Below are positions 36,311-44,953 of a stretch of 64,000 bases of DNA, piece after piece. Position 1 is the stretch's first letter. Each line of letters starts with the position of its first letter. Both the position numbers and the translations under genes were made by a program. Source of the stretch: Herpetosiphon llansteffanensis (GTDB taxonomy: Bacteria > Chloroflexota > Chloroflexia > Chloroflexales > Herpetosiphonaceae); the NCBI RefSeq assembly GCF_003205875.1, contig NZ_PUBZ01000103.1, positions 124,001 through 188,000 of the forward strand, given 5' to 3'. Under the pieces are notes generated by a model. It saw only the letters and a list, made by a program, of their open reading frames with translations, was not told the DNA's origin and did no database searches.

Positions 36311-37939
36311 TTAACCCAGTTCGCCATTGGCATAGCGGGCACGCAAGACTTTTTTATCAAACTTGCCAACGCTGGTTTTGGGAATTTCGCTAAGGAAGAC
36401 AACCCGCTCAGGCAGCCAGAATTTGGCCACCAACGGCTCAAGATAATCCAACAATTCGCTTGGCTCGACTTGGCCAGCGTCGTTGGTCAAAACCACGCAG
36501 GCCAGCGGGCGCTCGCTCCAACGCTCATCAGGAATTGCGATCACCGCCGCTTCAGTCACTTTGGCATGGCCCATCAAGGCGTTTTCAAGCTCGACCGATG
36601 AGATCCATTCACCGCCGCTCTTGACCAAATCTTTGGTGCGGTCAGTAATGCCCAAATAGCCTTCGTGATTGATCGTGGCCACGTCGCCAGTGCGAAACCA
36701 ACCATCGGCGGTAAAATGCTCGGCGGTTGGCTCAACTTTGTAATAGCCAGCAGTCACCCACGGACCACGCGCCTGCAACTCGCCCACCGTCGTGCCATCC
36801 CACGGCAATTCCTCGCCTGCATCGTTGACGATGCGCAGCTCGACTCCGCCAATTGGGTAGCCTTGTTTGGCGCGCAAATCCCAGCGCTCGTGGTCGCTCA
36901 AATTGCGATGTTGCGGTTGCAGGCTCGAAATTGTGCCTAATGGCGAAAGCTCGGTCATGCCCCAGGCATGCAGCACTGGTACGCCAAAATCGCGCTCGTA
37001 GGCTTCGATCAAGCCACGTGGCATGGCCGCGCCGCCCACCGCCAAACAACGCACATGCGAAAAATCGCGTGGTCGAGCGCGCATTTCTTGATACATCGCA
37101 GTCCAAATCGTGGGCACGCCAGCAGGGAAGGTAATTTTCTCGTCGGCGATCAAATCGGCCAAAGCCACCGGATTAAGGTGCAAGCCAGGCATCACCAAAT
37201 CTGCGCCTGCGAACATAGCCGAGTAGGGCAAGCCCCACGCCATCGCATGAAATTGGGGCACAACGGGCATCACAATATCATCGGGGGTAAAGGCCAAGGC
37301 AGTGGCCTGATTTTCGCCCATCGTGTGCAAATAGAGCGAGCGATGGCTATACAACACGCCTTTGGGATTGCCGGTCGTGCCACTGGTGTAGCAAAGCCCC
37401 ATCGCTTGGCGCTCGTCGGTCACCGGCCAATCGAATTCAGCCTCAGCGGCAGCCATCAGATCTTCATAGTGCAAGACATTGGGGAAGGGGAGTTCGATGC
37501 CAGGTTGGCCATTGATCAAGACGATCGTTTCGACCGCAGGAATATCATCGGCCAGCTTGGAGAACAACGGCAGCAAGGTCGCATCAACAAAAATCACCTT
37601 ATCTTCGGCGTGATTGATGATATAGGCCAATTGCTCGCTTGAAAGCCGAATGTTGAGCGTATGGCAAACAGCGCCAGCACAAGGAATTGCATAGTAGAGT
37701 TCAAGATGTTGGTAGTTGTTCCAGGCAAACGTCCCGACTCGATCCCCTTGGTTGATGCCAAGTTTGTGGAGCACATTACCTAAGCGTTTGACACGGTGGT
37801 ATAAATCGGCGAACGAATAGCGGTGGAGTGAGCCATCTGGTTGCTTGGTCGTCACGCGTTTGTGGGGGTAGAGCTTATACGCGTGGTCGAGCAACCGATC
37901 AACGGTCAGCGGATAGTCCATCATCAGGCCACGTAGCAT
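36311..37939 (-). CDS. Fatty-acyl-CoA ligase (AMP-forming, FadD/AlkK-like)
   Basis: 542 residues; ATG with AAGGAGG 7 nt upstream. The AMP-binding P-loop is [18 protein letters not shown]; further ANL-family motifs are [41 protein letters not shown] and the C-terminal catalytic Lys region [18 protein letters not shown]. The enzyme activates a fatty acid to acyl-AMP and then acyl-CoA in the cytoplasm. The [14 protein letters not shown] segment matches medium/long-chain members. Substrate length cannot be told. It stands alone. Confidence 0.92.
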   Translation of the reverse strand: MLRGLMMDYPLTVDRLLDHAYKLYPHKRVTTKQPDGSLHRYSFADLYHRVKRLGNVLHKLGINQGDRVGTFAWNNYQHLELYYAIPCAGAVCHTLNIRLSSEQLAYIINHAEDKVIFVDATLLPLFSKLADDIPAVETIVLINGQPGIELPFPNVLHYEDLMAAAEAEFDWPVTDERQAMGLCYTSGTTGNPKGVLYSHRSLYLHTMGENQATALAFTPDDIVMPVVPQFHAMAWGLPYSAMFAGADLVMPGLHLNPVALADLIADEKITFPAGVPTIWTAMYQEMRARPRDFSHVRCLAVGGAAMPRGLIEAYERDFGVPVLHAWGMTELSPLGTISSLQPQHRNLSDHERWDLRAKQGYPIGGVELRIVNDAGEELPWDGTTVGELQARGPWVTAGYYKVEPTAEHFTADGWFRTGDVATINHEGYLGITDRTKDLVKSGGEWISSVELENALMGHAKVTEAAVIAIPDERWSERPLACVVLTNDAGQVEPSELLDYLEPLVAKFWLPERVVFLSEIPKTSVGKFDKKVLRARYANGELG

Positions 37940-37957
37940 GCAAATGCCTCCTTGCAC

Positions 37958-38405
37958 TCCGAAACGGGTCTGGCTCTCAGCTATACATTTGCGCCATCAT
38001 ACCATATTCGAGGGATCGGGGATCGGTTGTTGGGGATCGGGGAAAGTCAGAAGTCAAAAGGCAAAAATCAAAAATCAAAAGTCAGAAGTCAGAAGTCAGA
38101 AATCAATAGCCCGTAGCCAAGAATCAAAAGCCCAATCCTCAAAATCTGTGGAATCTGTGGCAAAAAATAATCATTTGTGAAATTCGTGTCCTGTGTGGGT
38201 CACGATTTTAACGCAGCGGCGCAGAGCACCAAAGGATGAGGGATGAAACACCAAAATCAAAAGGATGAAGAACATAGAACATAGGGCTATGGTCTAGCAG
38301 AAACAAGGAATTTCCAATCATGGTTCCGCTAGACCATAGCCCCAACTTCGTGCCCTTCGCGTCCTTCGTGGTTAAAAAAGCACTCTATGTTCTATGTTCT
38401 ATGTT
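37958..38405. repeat. Intergenic heptad mosaic
   Basis: No gene seen. GGGATCGGTTGTTGGGGATC words (about 38012-38042) lead into a heptad run at 38044-38134 (separate entry), AATCTGTGG words, TTTTAACGCAGCGGCGCAGAG, GGATGAR, GAACATA, 9-nt CCTTCGTG words, and a CTATGTT array (38385-38426). Confidence 0.8.
38044..38134. repeat. 13-unit heptad-phased array
   Basis: From 38044, every 7 nt: AAGTCAG, AAGTCAA, AAGGCAA, AAATCAA, AAATCAA, AAGTCAG (three times), AAATCAA, TAGCCCG, TAGCCAA, GAATCAA, AAGCCCA. Words switch without loss of phase. Confidence 0.85.
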
Positions 38406-38426
38406 CTATGTTCTATGCTCTATGTT
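38385..38426. repeat. CTATGTT heptamer array overlapping the MFS gene end
   Basis: Six units (five CTATGTT and one CTATGCT). The array runs into the coding end of the MFS gene and encodes its last residues on the minus strand. Confidence 0.85.
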
Positions 38427-39734
38427 CTTCGTACGTGGCTCAGGCAGGCGGCGCGAGAGCAACCAGCCGCCAAAAGCACTGGCAGCGCTGATCCAAAACA
38501 AGGGCAAATAGCCAAATTGCGCTAGCAGCAAACCACCCAACACGGGAAAGAAGGTTGCCACGCCCATCAGCGTATTGCAAACGCCAACATACACAGGCCG
38601 CTGCTCAGCTGGTGCCAGCTCCATCACATAGGTCAAACTGGCAGTGTTCGAGCCATCAACGCTCAAGCCAATCAGCAAAAAGATTACGCCAAACATCCAG
38701 CCCAAGGCTTCTGGGCCTAAAACGCTGGCAAATGGCATAATCAGCAACGCCCACGTTGGCACGGTGATAATCAACGCGCCAGTTAATACAATCAACAAAC
38801 GATTGCCACGCTGATCGCCAATGCGCGACCAAAACAGGTTCGATAAGGCTGCGGCAAACACCCGCACTGCCAAATATACCCCAATCATGCGTGGCGAGAC
38901 GTGCAGCACTTCGCGGGCATACAAAATATAAAACGGATCGGCCAAGCCACCCAAACGCGTGACCATACGCGAAAGCACATATTGGCGAAAATTGCGGTCG
39001 TGCTTGAGCAACACCGGAATTTTGGCAAACATCTGTTTGGCCGAAATTGCCGCCGGCGGATTGGTCGTGGGCGGTTCGGCAAATAAGCTAAACGAAATAA
39101 TGCCAAAGCCAATCAGCACAAACGAAATAAACAGCAAAATGCCGTAGTTATGCGGAAAAACCAAGGGACTGCTGCGGCTAAGCAGCCAGCCAACCAACGG
39201 GCTAACCATCACAAACGAAAGCAAACCGCCAATCAAATTGCGCGAGCCAAAAAATTTACCCCGCTGGCGAGCTGGAATCGTTTTGGCCACAACTTCTTGA
39301 AAAGCGACCGAGCCAGAGCCGCCAGTAAAATTGTACATGGCGTAGCCCAGTAAAAACAACGGCAGCAAAACCAACACCGGCAAACTGGTGGCATTCCAAA
39401 CTACAAGCAGCATCGCCAGCCAAATAAAGAAGCGCACAATGCCAACTTGGCGATAGACTGGCAATTTGTAGGTCATGCCTTGCAAACGCCCAGCGCTCAA
39501 CAATTGCGGCAACAACCAACCGCCAGATTTGAGCGATGGCAACAAACCAACCACCCACGGCGCAGCACCCAACTCACGCACAAACACCGTCAAAACCAAA
39601 TTCGCATCGCTAAATGCATCGGCTAAAATAAATAAAACTCCATTGGCCACTCCTAAGCGCATGTTGCGGCGCAAAGTTTCTTCATTGCTCGCTCGGGGAG
39701 CAATTGGCCGATGAAGTGCTAATTTCCATTGCAT
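38406..39734 (-). CDS. MFS transporter of unknown substrate
   Basis: 442 residues, about 12 transmembrane helices; ATG of MQWKLALHRP with AAGGAC upstream. Features include an N-terminal basic/Pro stretch, ADAFSDANLVLTVFVRELG in the first helix, PARQRGKFFGSRNLIGG in a cytoplasmic loop and a large central loop (AEPPTTNPPAAISAKQM). The last ~8 residues (RTKNIEHRT) come from the CTATGTT heptad array, so the original stop has been replaced by repeat sequence. Substrate not predictable. Confidence 0.82.
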   Translation of the reverse strand: MQWKLALHRPIAPRASNEETLRRNMRLGVANGVLFILADAFSDANLVLTVFVRELGAAPWVVGLLPSLKSGGWLLPQLLSAGRLQGMTYKLPVYRQVGIVRFFIWLAMLLVVWNATSLPVLVLLPLFLLGYAMYNFTGGSGSVAFQEVVAKTIPARQRGKFFGSRNLIGGLLSFVMVSPLVGWLLSRSSPLVFPHNYGILLFISFVLIGFGIISFSLFAEPPTTNPPAAISAKQMFAKIPVLLKHDRNFRQYVLSRMVTRLGGLADPFYILYAREVLHVSPRMIGVYLAVRVFAAALSNLFWSRIGDQRGNRLLIVLTGALIITVPTWALLIMPFASVLGPEALGWMFGVIFLLIGLSVDGSNTASLTYVMELAPAEQRPVYVGVCNTLMGVATFFPVLGGLLLAQFGYLPLFWISAASAFGGWLLSRRLPEPRTKNIEHRT

Positions 39735-40254
39735 AGCACGTTTGTCCTTCGCAACGGGCCGTTTCCCGCTACTTACAAAAAAACGCCCAAGAACCCAGTT
39801 GTTCCCGAACATTTGCTGCTGTACGGAGCTGCCGTACCAGATTCAATTAGCGCCCATTCTACTGCGATGTGCTGCGTTATGCAAGTATGCGAAAATGACC
39901 ATATTGATCCACGAATCGCACAAAGAGCACAAAGTCTGAAACCGCGAAGGACGCGAAGAGCGCGAAGGGAAATAGCTATTAGCTTTTGGCTATTGGCTTT
40001 TGGCATTACCAACCCATGTTCGATAGCCTATCGCCTCAAGCCATCCCTCTTTTGATTTTTGATTTTTGATTTTTGATTTCTGACTTTTGACTTTTGCTTT
40101 GGCCTTTCATCCCTCATAATTCATCCTTCATCCTTTCCCCTATGTTCTATGTTCTATGCTCTATGTTCTTAATTTCATCCTTCGCAAGCCCGATCTTGGG
40201 GTGGGCGCAGCTGTGCTAAAGTGAGGTTATTGATTCTTTTATGGAGTTACACCA
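39735..40254. repeat. Intergenic region with heptad mosaic before the ABC-F gene
   Basis: 39735-39890 is unique sequence. From ~39900 there are period-9 words (GCGAAGGAC, GCGAAGAGC), GGCTATT/GGCTTTT words and the 17-unit heptad array at 40050-40168. The last ~70 nt are unique and should hold the ABC-F promoter. Confidence 0.75.
40050..40168. repeat. 17-unit heptad-phased array
   Basis: TTTTGAT (four times), TTCTGAC, TTTTGAC, TTTTGCT, TTGGCCT, TTCATCC, CTCATAA, TTCATCC, TTCATCC, TTTCCCC, TATGTTC, TATGTTC, TATGCTC, TATGTTC. At least three word families are joined in one unbroken 7-nt phase. Confidence 0.9.
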
Positions 40255-40398
40255 ATGAAAATCACCAGTTTGATGATCCTGAATCGCCCTTCGGCCCAAC
40301 ATAGACTACACGGGAGATCATCGAACATATGTTATTGCAGATCAACAACCTCAATAAATCTTATGGCCCACATCAAATCCTCAGCGACATTGCGCTAA
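40255..40398 (+). CDS. Upstream ORF overlapping the ABC-F start (possible leader peptide)
   Basis: 47 codons from ATG 40255 to TAA 40398, with GGAG 8 nt upstream. It begins MKITSLMILNRPSAQHRLHG and overlaps the ABC-F start in another frame. Its SD is better placed than that of ABC-F (12-nt spacing), so ribosomes probably load here first. Antibiotic-responsive ABC-F genes often have such leaders. No homology known. Confidence 0.45.
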   Translation: MKITSLMILNRPSAQHRLHGRSSNICYCRSTTSINLMAHIKSSATLR

Positions 40399-41972
40399 TC
40401 ATCAATCGCGGCGAACGGATTGGCTTAGTCGGAGCCAATGGCGTTGGCAAATCAACCTTATTGCGTTTAATTATTGGCCAAGAGCAAGCAGATACTGGCT
40501 CCATTCGCTGGGGCGAAGGCTGCGAATATGGCTATTTAACTCAGCAATTAACCACGTCCACTGCCATGAATGTTGAGCAATTACTGGCTGCCAGCCAACA
40601 ACAGCTGAACGAGCTAAGCCAACAACTTGAGCAGTTAAGTGACCACATGGCAAGCGCCGACCCCGATCAACTTTCAGCCATTTTAGAACGCTATGGCGAT
40701 GTGGCCCAACGATTCGAGTTGCGTGGTGGCTACGAGCTTGATCATCGCATCGATCAAGTGATGCAAGGCCTTGGATTGAACCATATTCCCCGTGAACGCT
40801 CGGTGCAAGAGCTATCTGGGGGCGAGAAAACGCGGCTCGGTTTAGCTGCCCTGCTGATTAGCAACCCCGATCTGTTGTTGTTGGATGAACCAACCAATCA
40901 CCTTGATCATCAGGCCAGCGCATGGCTGGAAACATGGCTGCAAGCGCATACTGGTGCAATGCTGGTGGTTTCGCACGATCGCGCCTTTCTCGACCAAGTG
41001 GCAACCACCATTCTTGAGCTTGACGAACATACGCATCAACTCAAAACATACCCTGGCAATTACAGCGCTTATTTCGCTGCCAAACAAGCAGAACGCGAGC
41101 GTTGGGAAGCGGATTATGAGCGGCAGCAAGCCGAAATTCGCCAATTGCAACAGCGAGCCAAAGCCCAAAATCAACAAGTTGCGCATAATCGAGCGCCACG
41201 CGATAACGATGGCTTTATTTACCACACCAAGGGCGAAAATGTGGCAGCGGCGGTTTCGCGCAATGTGCGTTCAGCCCAACAAGCGCTCGATCGCATTTTG
41301 GCTGATCCAATTGCTGAGCCACCAAAACCACTCACCATCAACCCAACCTTCAACCCAAGCCCCGATGGCAGCCAACAAATGCTTTCGATCGAAGGCCTAA
41401 GTTACCAACGCGAGCAGCAAACCATCCTCGAGCAGATCGATTTAGAATTACGACCCCGCCAACGAATTCTAATTACCGGAGCTAATGGCAGCGGCAAAAC
41501 CACCCTGCTTGATCTGATAGCAGGCGATTTGCAGCCAAGCAAGGGTCAAATTCGCTCTGGCCCAAATATGCAAATTGGCTATTTACGCCAAGAATATCAG
41601 CGCCCCAAGCCTGAGCAAACGCTCTTTGAAGCCTATCGCGAAGGCTTAATTGGCTTCAACAAAGACTTAATCAACGAGCTAGTGTGGTCGGGCTTATTTC
41701 GCTATGCTGAGGTTAATCGTCCGGTTGGTGGCATTAGCACAGGCCAGTTGCATAAGTTACAATTAGCCCGCTTGATCGCCTTGCGCGCCAATTTGCTCTT
41801 GCTCGATGAACCAACGAACCACCTAAGTTTTGATGTTTTAGAGCAATTTGAGGCGGCGATCAATCAATTTGCTGGGCCGATCATTGCCGTTTCGCACGAT
41901 CGGCGCTTTATCCAGCAATTTGCTGGCGAGATTTGGCACTTACACGAGGGACGGTTAACGCGCCTATGCTGA
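40329..41972 (+). CDS. ABC-F ATPase (translation factor or ribosome-protection type)
   Basis: 547 residues, two ABC domains, no membrane segments. The first has Walker A GANGVGKSTL, signature LSGGEKTRL and Walker B LLLLDEPTNHLD; the second GANGSGKTTL, a degenerate signature ISTGQLHKLQLARL and LLLLDEPTNHLS. A long charged interdomain linker (~residues 235-330, AKQAERERWEADYERQQAEIRQLQQRA) fits the ABC-F arm that reaches the peptidyl-transferase centre. The family includes EttA-like factors and antibiotic-resistance proteins (Msr, Vga, TlrC). The upstream ORF and degenerate second signature favour resistance, but this is inference. Overlaps birA by 7 nt. Confidence 0.87.
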   Translation: MLLQINNLNKSYGPHQILSDIALIINRGERIGLVGANGVGKSTLLRLIIGQEQADTGSIRWGEGCEYGYLTQQLTTSTAMNVEQLLAASQQQLNELSQQLEQLSDHMASADPDQLSAILERYGDVAQRFELRGGYELDHRIDQVMQGLGLNHIPRERSVQELSGGEKTRLGLAALLISNPDLLLLDEPTNHLDHQASAWLETWLQAHTGAMLVVSHDRAFLDQVATTILELDEHTHQLKTYPGNYSAYFAAKQAERERWEADYERQQAEIRQLQQRAKAQNQQVAHNRAPRDNDGFIYHTKGENVAAAVSRNVRSAQQALDRILADPIAEPPKPLTINPTFNPSPDGSQQMLSIEGLSYQREQQTILEQIDLELRPRQRILITGANGSGKTTLLDLIAGDLQPSKGQIRSGPNMQIGYLRQEYQRPKPEQTLFEAYREGLIGFNKDLINELVWSGLFRYAEVNRPVGGISTGQLHKLQLARLIALRANLLLLDEPTNHLSFDVLEQFEAAINQFAGPIIAVSHDRRFIQQFAGEIWHLHEGRLTRLC

Positions 41973-42778
41973 CATCTTTTGAACAAACAATTATCGAACC
42001 AGCCCGGTATCAACTAGAGACGTTGATTATTGGCCAAGAATTACTAGGCCTCGAACAAACTGCTTCGACCAACAGCCTGATTCGCGAACGGGCCTTTGCT
42101 GGAGTGGCCGAAGGCTTGGTGATTGTGGCCAACGAGCAAACCGCAGGTCGTGGGCGACGCGGGCGCAACTGGAGTGCTCCCGCTGGCAGTAGTTTGTTGT
42201 TGTCGCTGCTTTTGCGGCCAACCTGGCTGGTGCCAAGCGAAAGCTTCTTGCTCACAATGTTGGCGGCGGTGTCCATCAGCGAGGCAATCGAACGCGAAAC
42301 CAGCTGTACGGTTGAACTCAAGTGGCCCAACGATCTGCTGATTAACGGGCGCAAACTGGCTGGCATTTTGGTCGAGCTAGAAACCGCTGGCCCCGAACGG
42401 TTGCGCTGGGCGGTGATTGGCAGCGGCATTAACGTCAATTGGCAGCCAAGCGATGATCCAACAATTAACCAAGCGGCAACCTCGTTGGCAAGTGAATGTG
42501 GCCATGAGGTTGATCGCGCTGGCTTGCTGCGGGCAATTTTGCATAGCTACGATCGCCATTATCTCAATTTGCGTAGCGGTCGCCGCGAAGCATTACGTCA
42601 AGCATGGTTAGACCGATTAACCACCTTGGGCAAAGCGGTCGAGGTTGAACTGAGCAGCCATAGCTTTACTGGTGTGGCCGAAGCAGTTGATCAGCATGGC
42701 GGCTTGCAGGTGCGCGACAGCACCGGCGAACTCCAAACCGTCTATGCAGGCGATGTTAAAGTGCGGCCATTAGCCTAA
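41966..42778 (+). CDS. birA: Biotin-[acetyl-CoA carboxylase] ligase, class I
   Basis: 270 residues. ATG 41966 overlaps the ABC-F stop (ATGCTGA), implying translational coupling. The biotin/ATP motif is GRGRRGRNWSAP, followed by KWPNDLLINGRKLAGILVE and GSGINVN; the C-terminal SH3-like domain contains DQHGGLQVRDSTGELQ. There is no N-terminal HTH, so it is a monofunctional ligase without repressor activity. It attaches biotin to the carboxyl carrier protein of acetyl-CoA carboxylase. Confidence 0.94.
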   Translation: MLTSFEQTIIEPARYQLETLIIGQELLGLEQTASTNSLIRERAFAGVAEGLVIVANEQTAGRGRRGRNWSAPAGSSLLLSLLLRPTWLVPSESFLLTMLAAVSISEAIERETSCTVELKWPNDLLINGRKLAGILVELETAGPERLRWAVIGSGINVNWQPSDDPTINQAATSLASECGHEVDRAGLLRAILHSYDRHYLNLRSGRREALRQAWLDRLTTLGKAVEVELSSHSFTGVAEAVDQHGGLQVRDSTGELQTVYAGDVKVRPLA

Positions 42779-42831
42779 GCCTAACCAAGCTAAAACCCCA
42801 CAATAGCCTAGCGTTGGCCAAGCCTTAAGGT

Positions 42832-42860
42832 TTGACAGCGTTTTAGGCTATTGTTATACT
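42832..42860 (+). promoter_or_regulatory. Consensus sigma70 promoter of the polysaccharide locus
   Basis: TTGACA (42832-42837), exactly 17 nt, TATACT (42855-42860), 45 nt before the first gene. Confidence 0.85.
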
Positions 42861-42868
42861 CGCCACGT

Positions 42869-42884
42869 TGTGACAGCTGTCACA
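42869..42884. promoter_or_regulatory. CRP/FNR-like operator
   Basis: TGTGACAGCTGTCACA is a perfect 16-bp palindrome matching TGTGA-N6-TCACA. It starts 8 nt after the -10 box, at about the transcription start, so a bound CRP-family protein would repress. Confidence 0.7.
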
Positions 42885-42904
42885 TGAATTAAAGGCCACG
42901 ATGC

Positions 42905-44953
42905 ATGCAGATCGAATCCCATCCTTCAACTCAGGCGAAGCAATCAGTTTGGCAGCACTATCAGCCATTCGTAGCCATGGCGAGCGCAGGTCTAGCCATC
43001 ATCTTGGCATTGTTCAGCTTTGGCTTTGGGCGTAGCATCGATTGGTTTGCGCTTAATTTCACGCCGATGGTTGGAGTTGGCAGCTTTTTGCTCTTTGTGA
43101 TGTTAATTCCTGGCTGGGCAGCCATTCGCTGGCTTAGCCCTGCCCAATTGCTCAGCAGGAGCGAACGTTGGGCCTTGAGTTGGTGTGTTGGCATTGCCCT
43201 GCCGCCAATTGGATTAAATCTGTTCCACATTCTGGGCTTAGCGATTAATCGCTGGGTAATTATTGCCTATGCTTTGCTTGGGCTGCTCGCTGCAATCTGG
43301 CCAGCGCCACGCTCAAGCTGGGCTATGCGAATGAGCCAGCTGAAAACCATCAGGATTAGCGGCCATGGCTGGCTGCTTTTCAGCATTACGCTGGTAAGCC
43401 TGCTGCAACGAATGCTGGCGGTGCGCAACTTAAGCGTCGCTCAATGGAACGATGCCTATCACCATACGCTCATCACACAGCTCTTCTTAAATAATGGTGG
43501 CATTTTCGAGACATGGCAACCCTATGCCGCTTTAAATACATTCAGCTACCACTATGGTTTTCATGCCAATAGCGCCTTTTTGGCGTGGTGGAGCCAGCTC
43601 GCCGCCACGACCAGCGTTTTGTATACTGGACAACTCCACGGCGTTGCTACCACAGTCATGGCCTACCTGCTTGGGCGACGGCTCAGCGGGCGGCTTAGCG
43701 TGGGCTTAATCGCCTTTGGCCTCACCAGCTTCTACAACCTGATGCCAGCCTTTTATGTTAACTGGAGTCGTTTTACCCAATTAACTGGCCAAATTATTTT
43801 GGTGGGCTTGGTCGTTGTGTGGTTTATGGCCTTAGAATATTCGCGCTTTTCGTGGCAGTTGGTTGGTTTAGCCACCATTCTGACCACTGGTTTATTATTG
43901 ACCCATTATTTGGTAACGCTGTTTGCAGTGGTGATGGTTGCGCTGCTGATCCTAGCATTATTAGCCTTGCGACCAACATTTGCGCAGTTAAAGCAGCTGA
44001 GCCTACGAGCGAGCGCAATTACAATCGCCAGTGCGCTTATTGCCGCACCGTGGCTATATACAATTATTCAGAGCAAACTTACAGCGATTGCCCGCAACTA
44101 TGTCACTGGCTATAGTTCGGGATATGCGGCAACCGTTGCTACGCTCGACCAAATTGTGCCAACCTATATTAAAGCGCCAATTATGCTTTTGGCCTTTGTC
44201 GGCATTTGGCTTGCTTTTGCCCAACGCGCTTGGCGCATGCTTTTGCTCGTGGTTTGGAGCCTTGGAATTCAGATTTTAGCGGTTCCCTATGTCTTTAATT
44301 TACCGATTAGCGGTATTATTAGTGGCTTCGCGGTTTCAATTATGTTGTACATTCCGATCATTCCCTTAGCCGCCTACCCGCTGGGGCTGTTGCTCGATCG
44401 CTTCAGCAGAAACTGGTATCTCAAAGGCGTGGCTTTGGTTGGCTTATATGGCTTGATCGTATGGTCGACACCATGGCAAACGGCGATTGTGAATGAACAA
44501 AATCGGCTATTAACCAGCGCCGATGAGCAAGCGATGGCTTGGATTCGCACAACAACCGAGCCAGATGCACGCTTTTTGATCAATGGGCTATCGAGCTATG
44601 GCGATGCATTAATTATTGCCGATGATGGTGGCATGTGGATTCCCTTCCTGACTGGTCGCCAAACCACAATTCCACCATTAACCTATGGCTCGGAAAAAGC
44701 GATTGACCCAAAACTTGATCGCGATGTATATATGCTGTATGACGCGTTGCGTTCGACCGCCTTAGAAAGCGCCGAAGGCATCGCCTTGCTTCAGAAAAAT
44801 CAGGTTGATTATATTTATACTGGCCCGCATATGGGCCAGAATGCACAAAATACCCAGCTGAACATTCAAGCCCTTCGTTATCGGCCAGAGCAATTTCCAA
44901 TTGTCTACGAGCGTGATGGAGTGGTGATCTTTGCAGTAAAGGCGCAACAATGA
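42905..44953 (+). CDS. Polytopic membrane protein, GT-C glycosyltransferase-like
   Basis: 682 residues. About 14-15 transmembrane helices fill residues 25-520, and a ~150-residue extracytoplasmic domain ends the protein. After helix ~5 an outside loop has NDAYHHTLITQLF, with an acidic residue where GT-C enzymes place a catalytic Asp. This layout (polytopic, soluble C-terminal domain) matches DUF/GT-C proteins that glycosylate outside using lipid-linked sugars. AAAGG is 9 nt before the ATG. First gene of a polysaccharide operon; overlaps the next by ATGA. Confidence 0.75.
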   Translation: MQIESHPSTQAKQSVWQHYQPFVAMASAGLAIILALFSFGFGRSIDWFALNFTPMVGVGSFLLFVMLIPGWAAIRWLSPAQLLSRSERWALSWCVGIALPPIGLNLFHILGLAINRWVIIAYALLGLLAAIWPAPRSSWAMRMSQLKTIRISGHGWLLFSITLVSLLQRMLAVRNLSVAQWNDAYHHTLITQLFLNNGGIFETWQPYAALNTFSYHYGFHANSAFLAWWSQLAATTSVLYTGQLHGVATTVMAYLLGRRLSGRLSVGLIAFGLTSFYNLMPAFYVNWSRFTQLTGQIILVGLVVVWFMALEYSRFSWQLVGLATILTTGLLLTHYLVTLFAVVMVALLILALLALRPTFAQLKQLSLRASAITIASALIAAPWLYTIIQSKLTAIARNYVTGYSSGYAATVATLDQIVPTYIKAPIMLLAFVGIWLAFAQRAWRMLLLVVWSLGIQILAVPYVFNLPISGIISGFAVSIMLYIPIIPLAAYPLGLLLDRFSRNWYLKGVALVGLYGLIVWSTPWQTAIVNEQNRLLTSADEQAMAWIRTTTEPDARFLINGLSSYGDALIIADDGGMWIPFLTGRQTTIPPLTYGSEKAIDPKLDRDVYMLYDALRSTALESAEGIALLQKNQVDYIYTGPHMGQNAQNTQLNIQALRYRPEQFPIVYERDGVVIFAVKAQQ

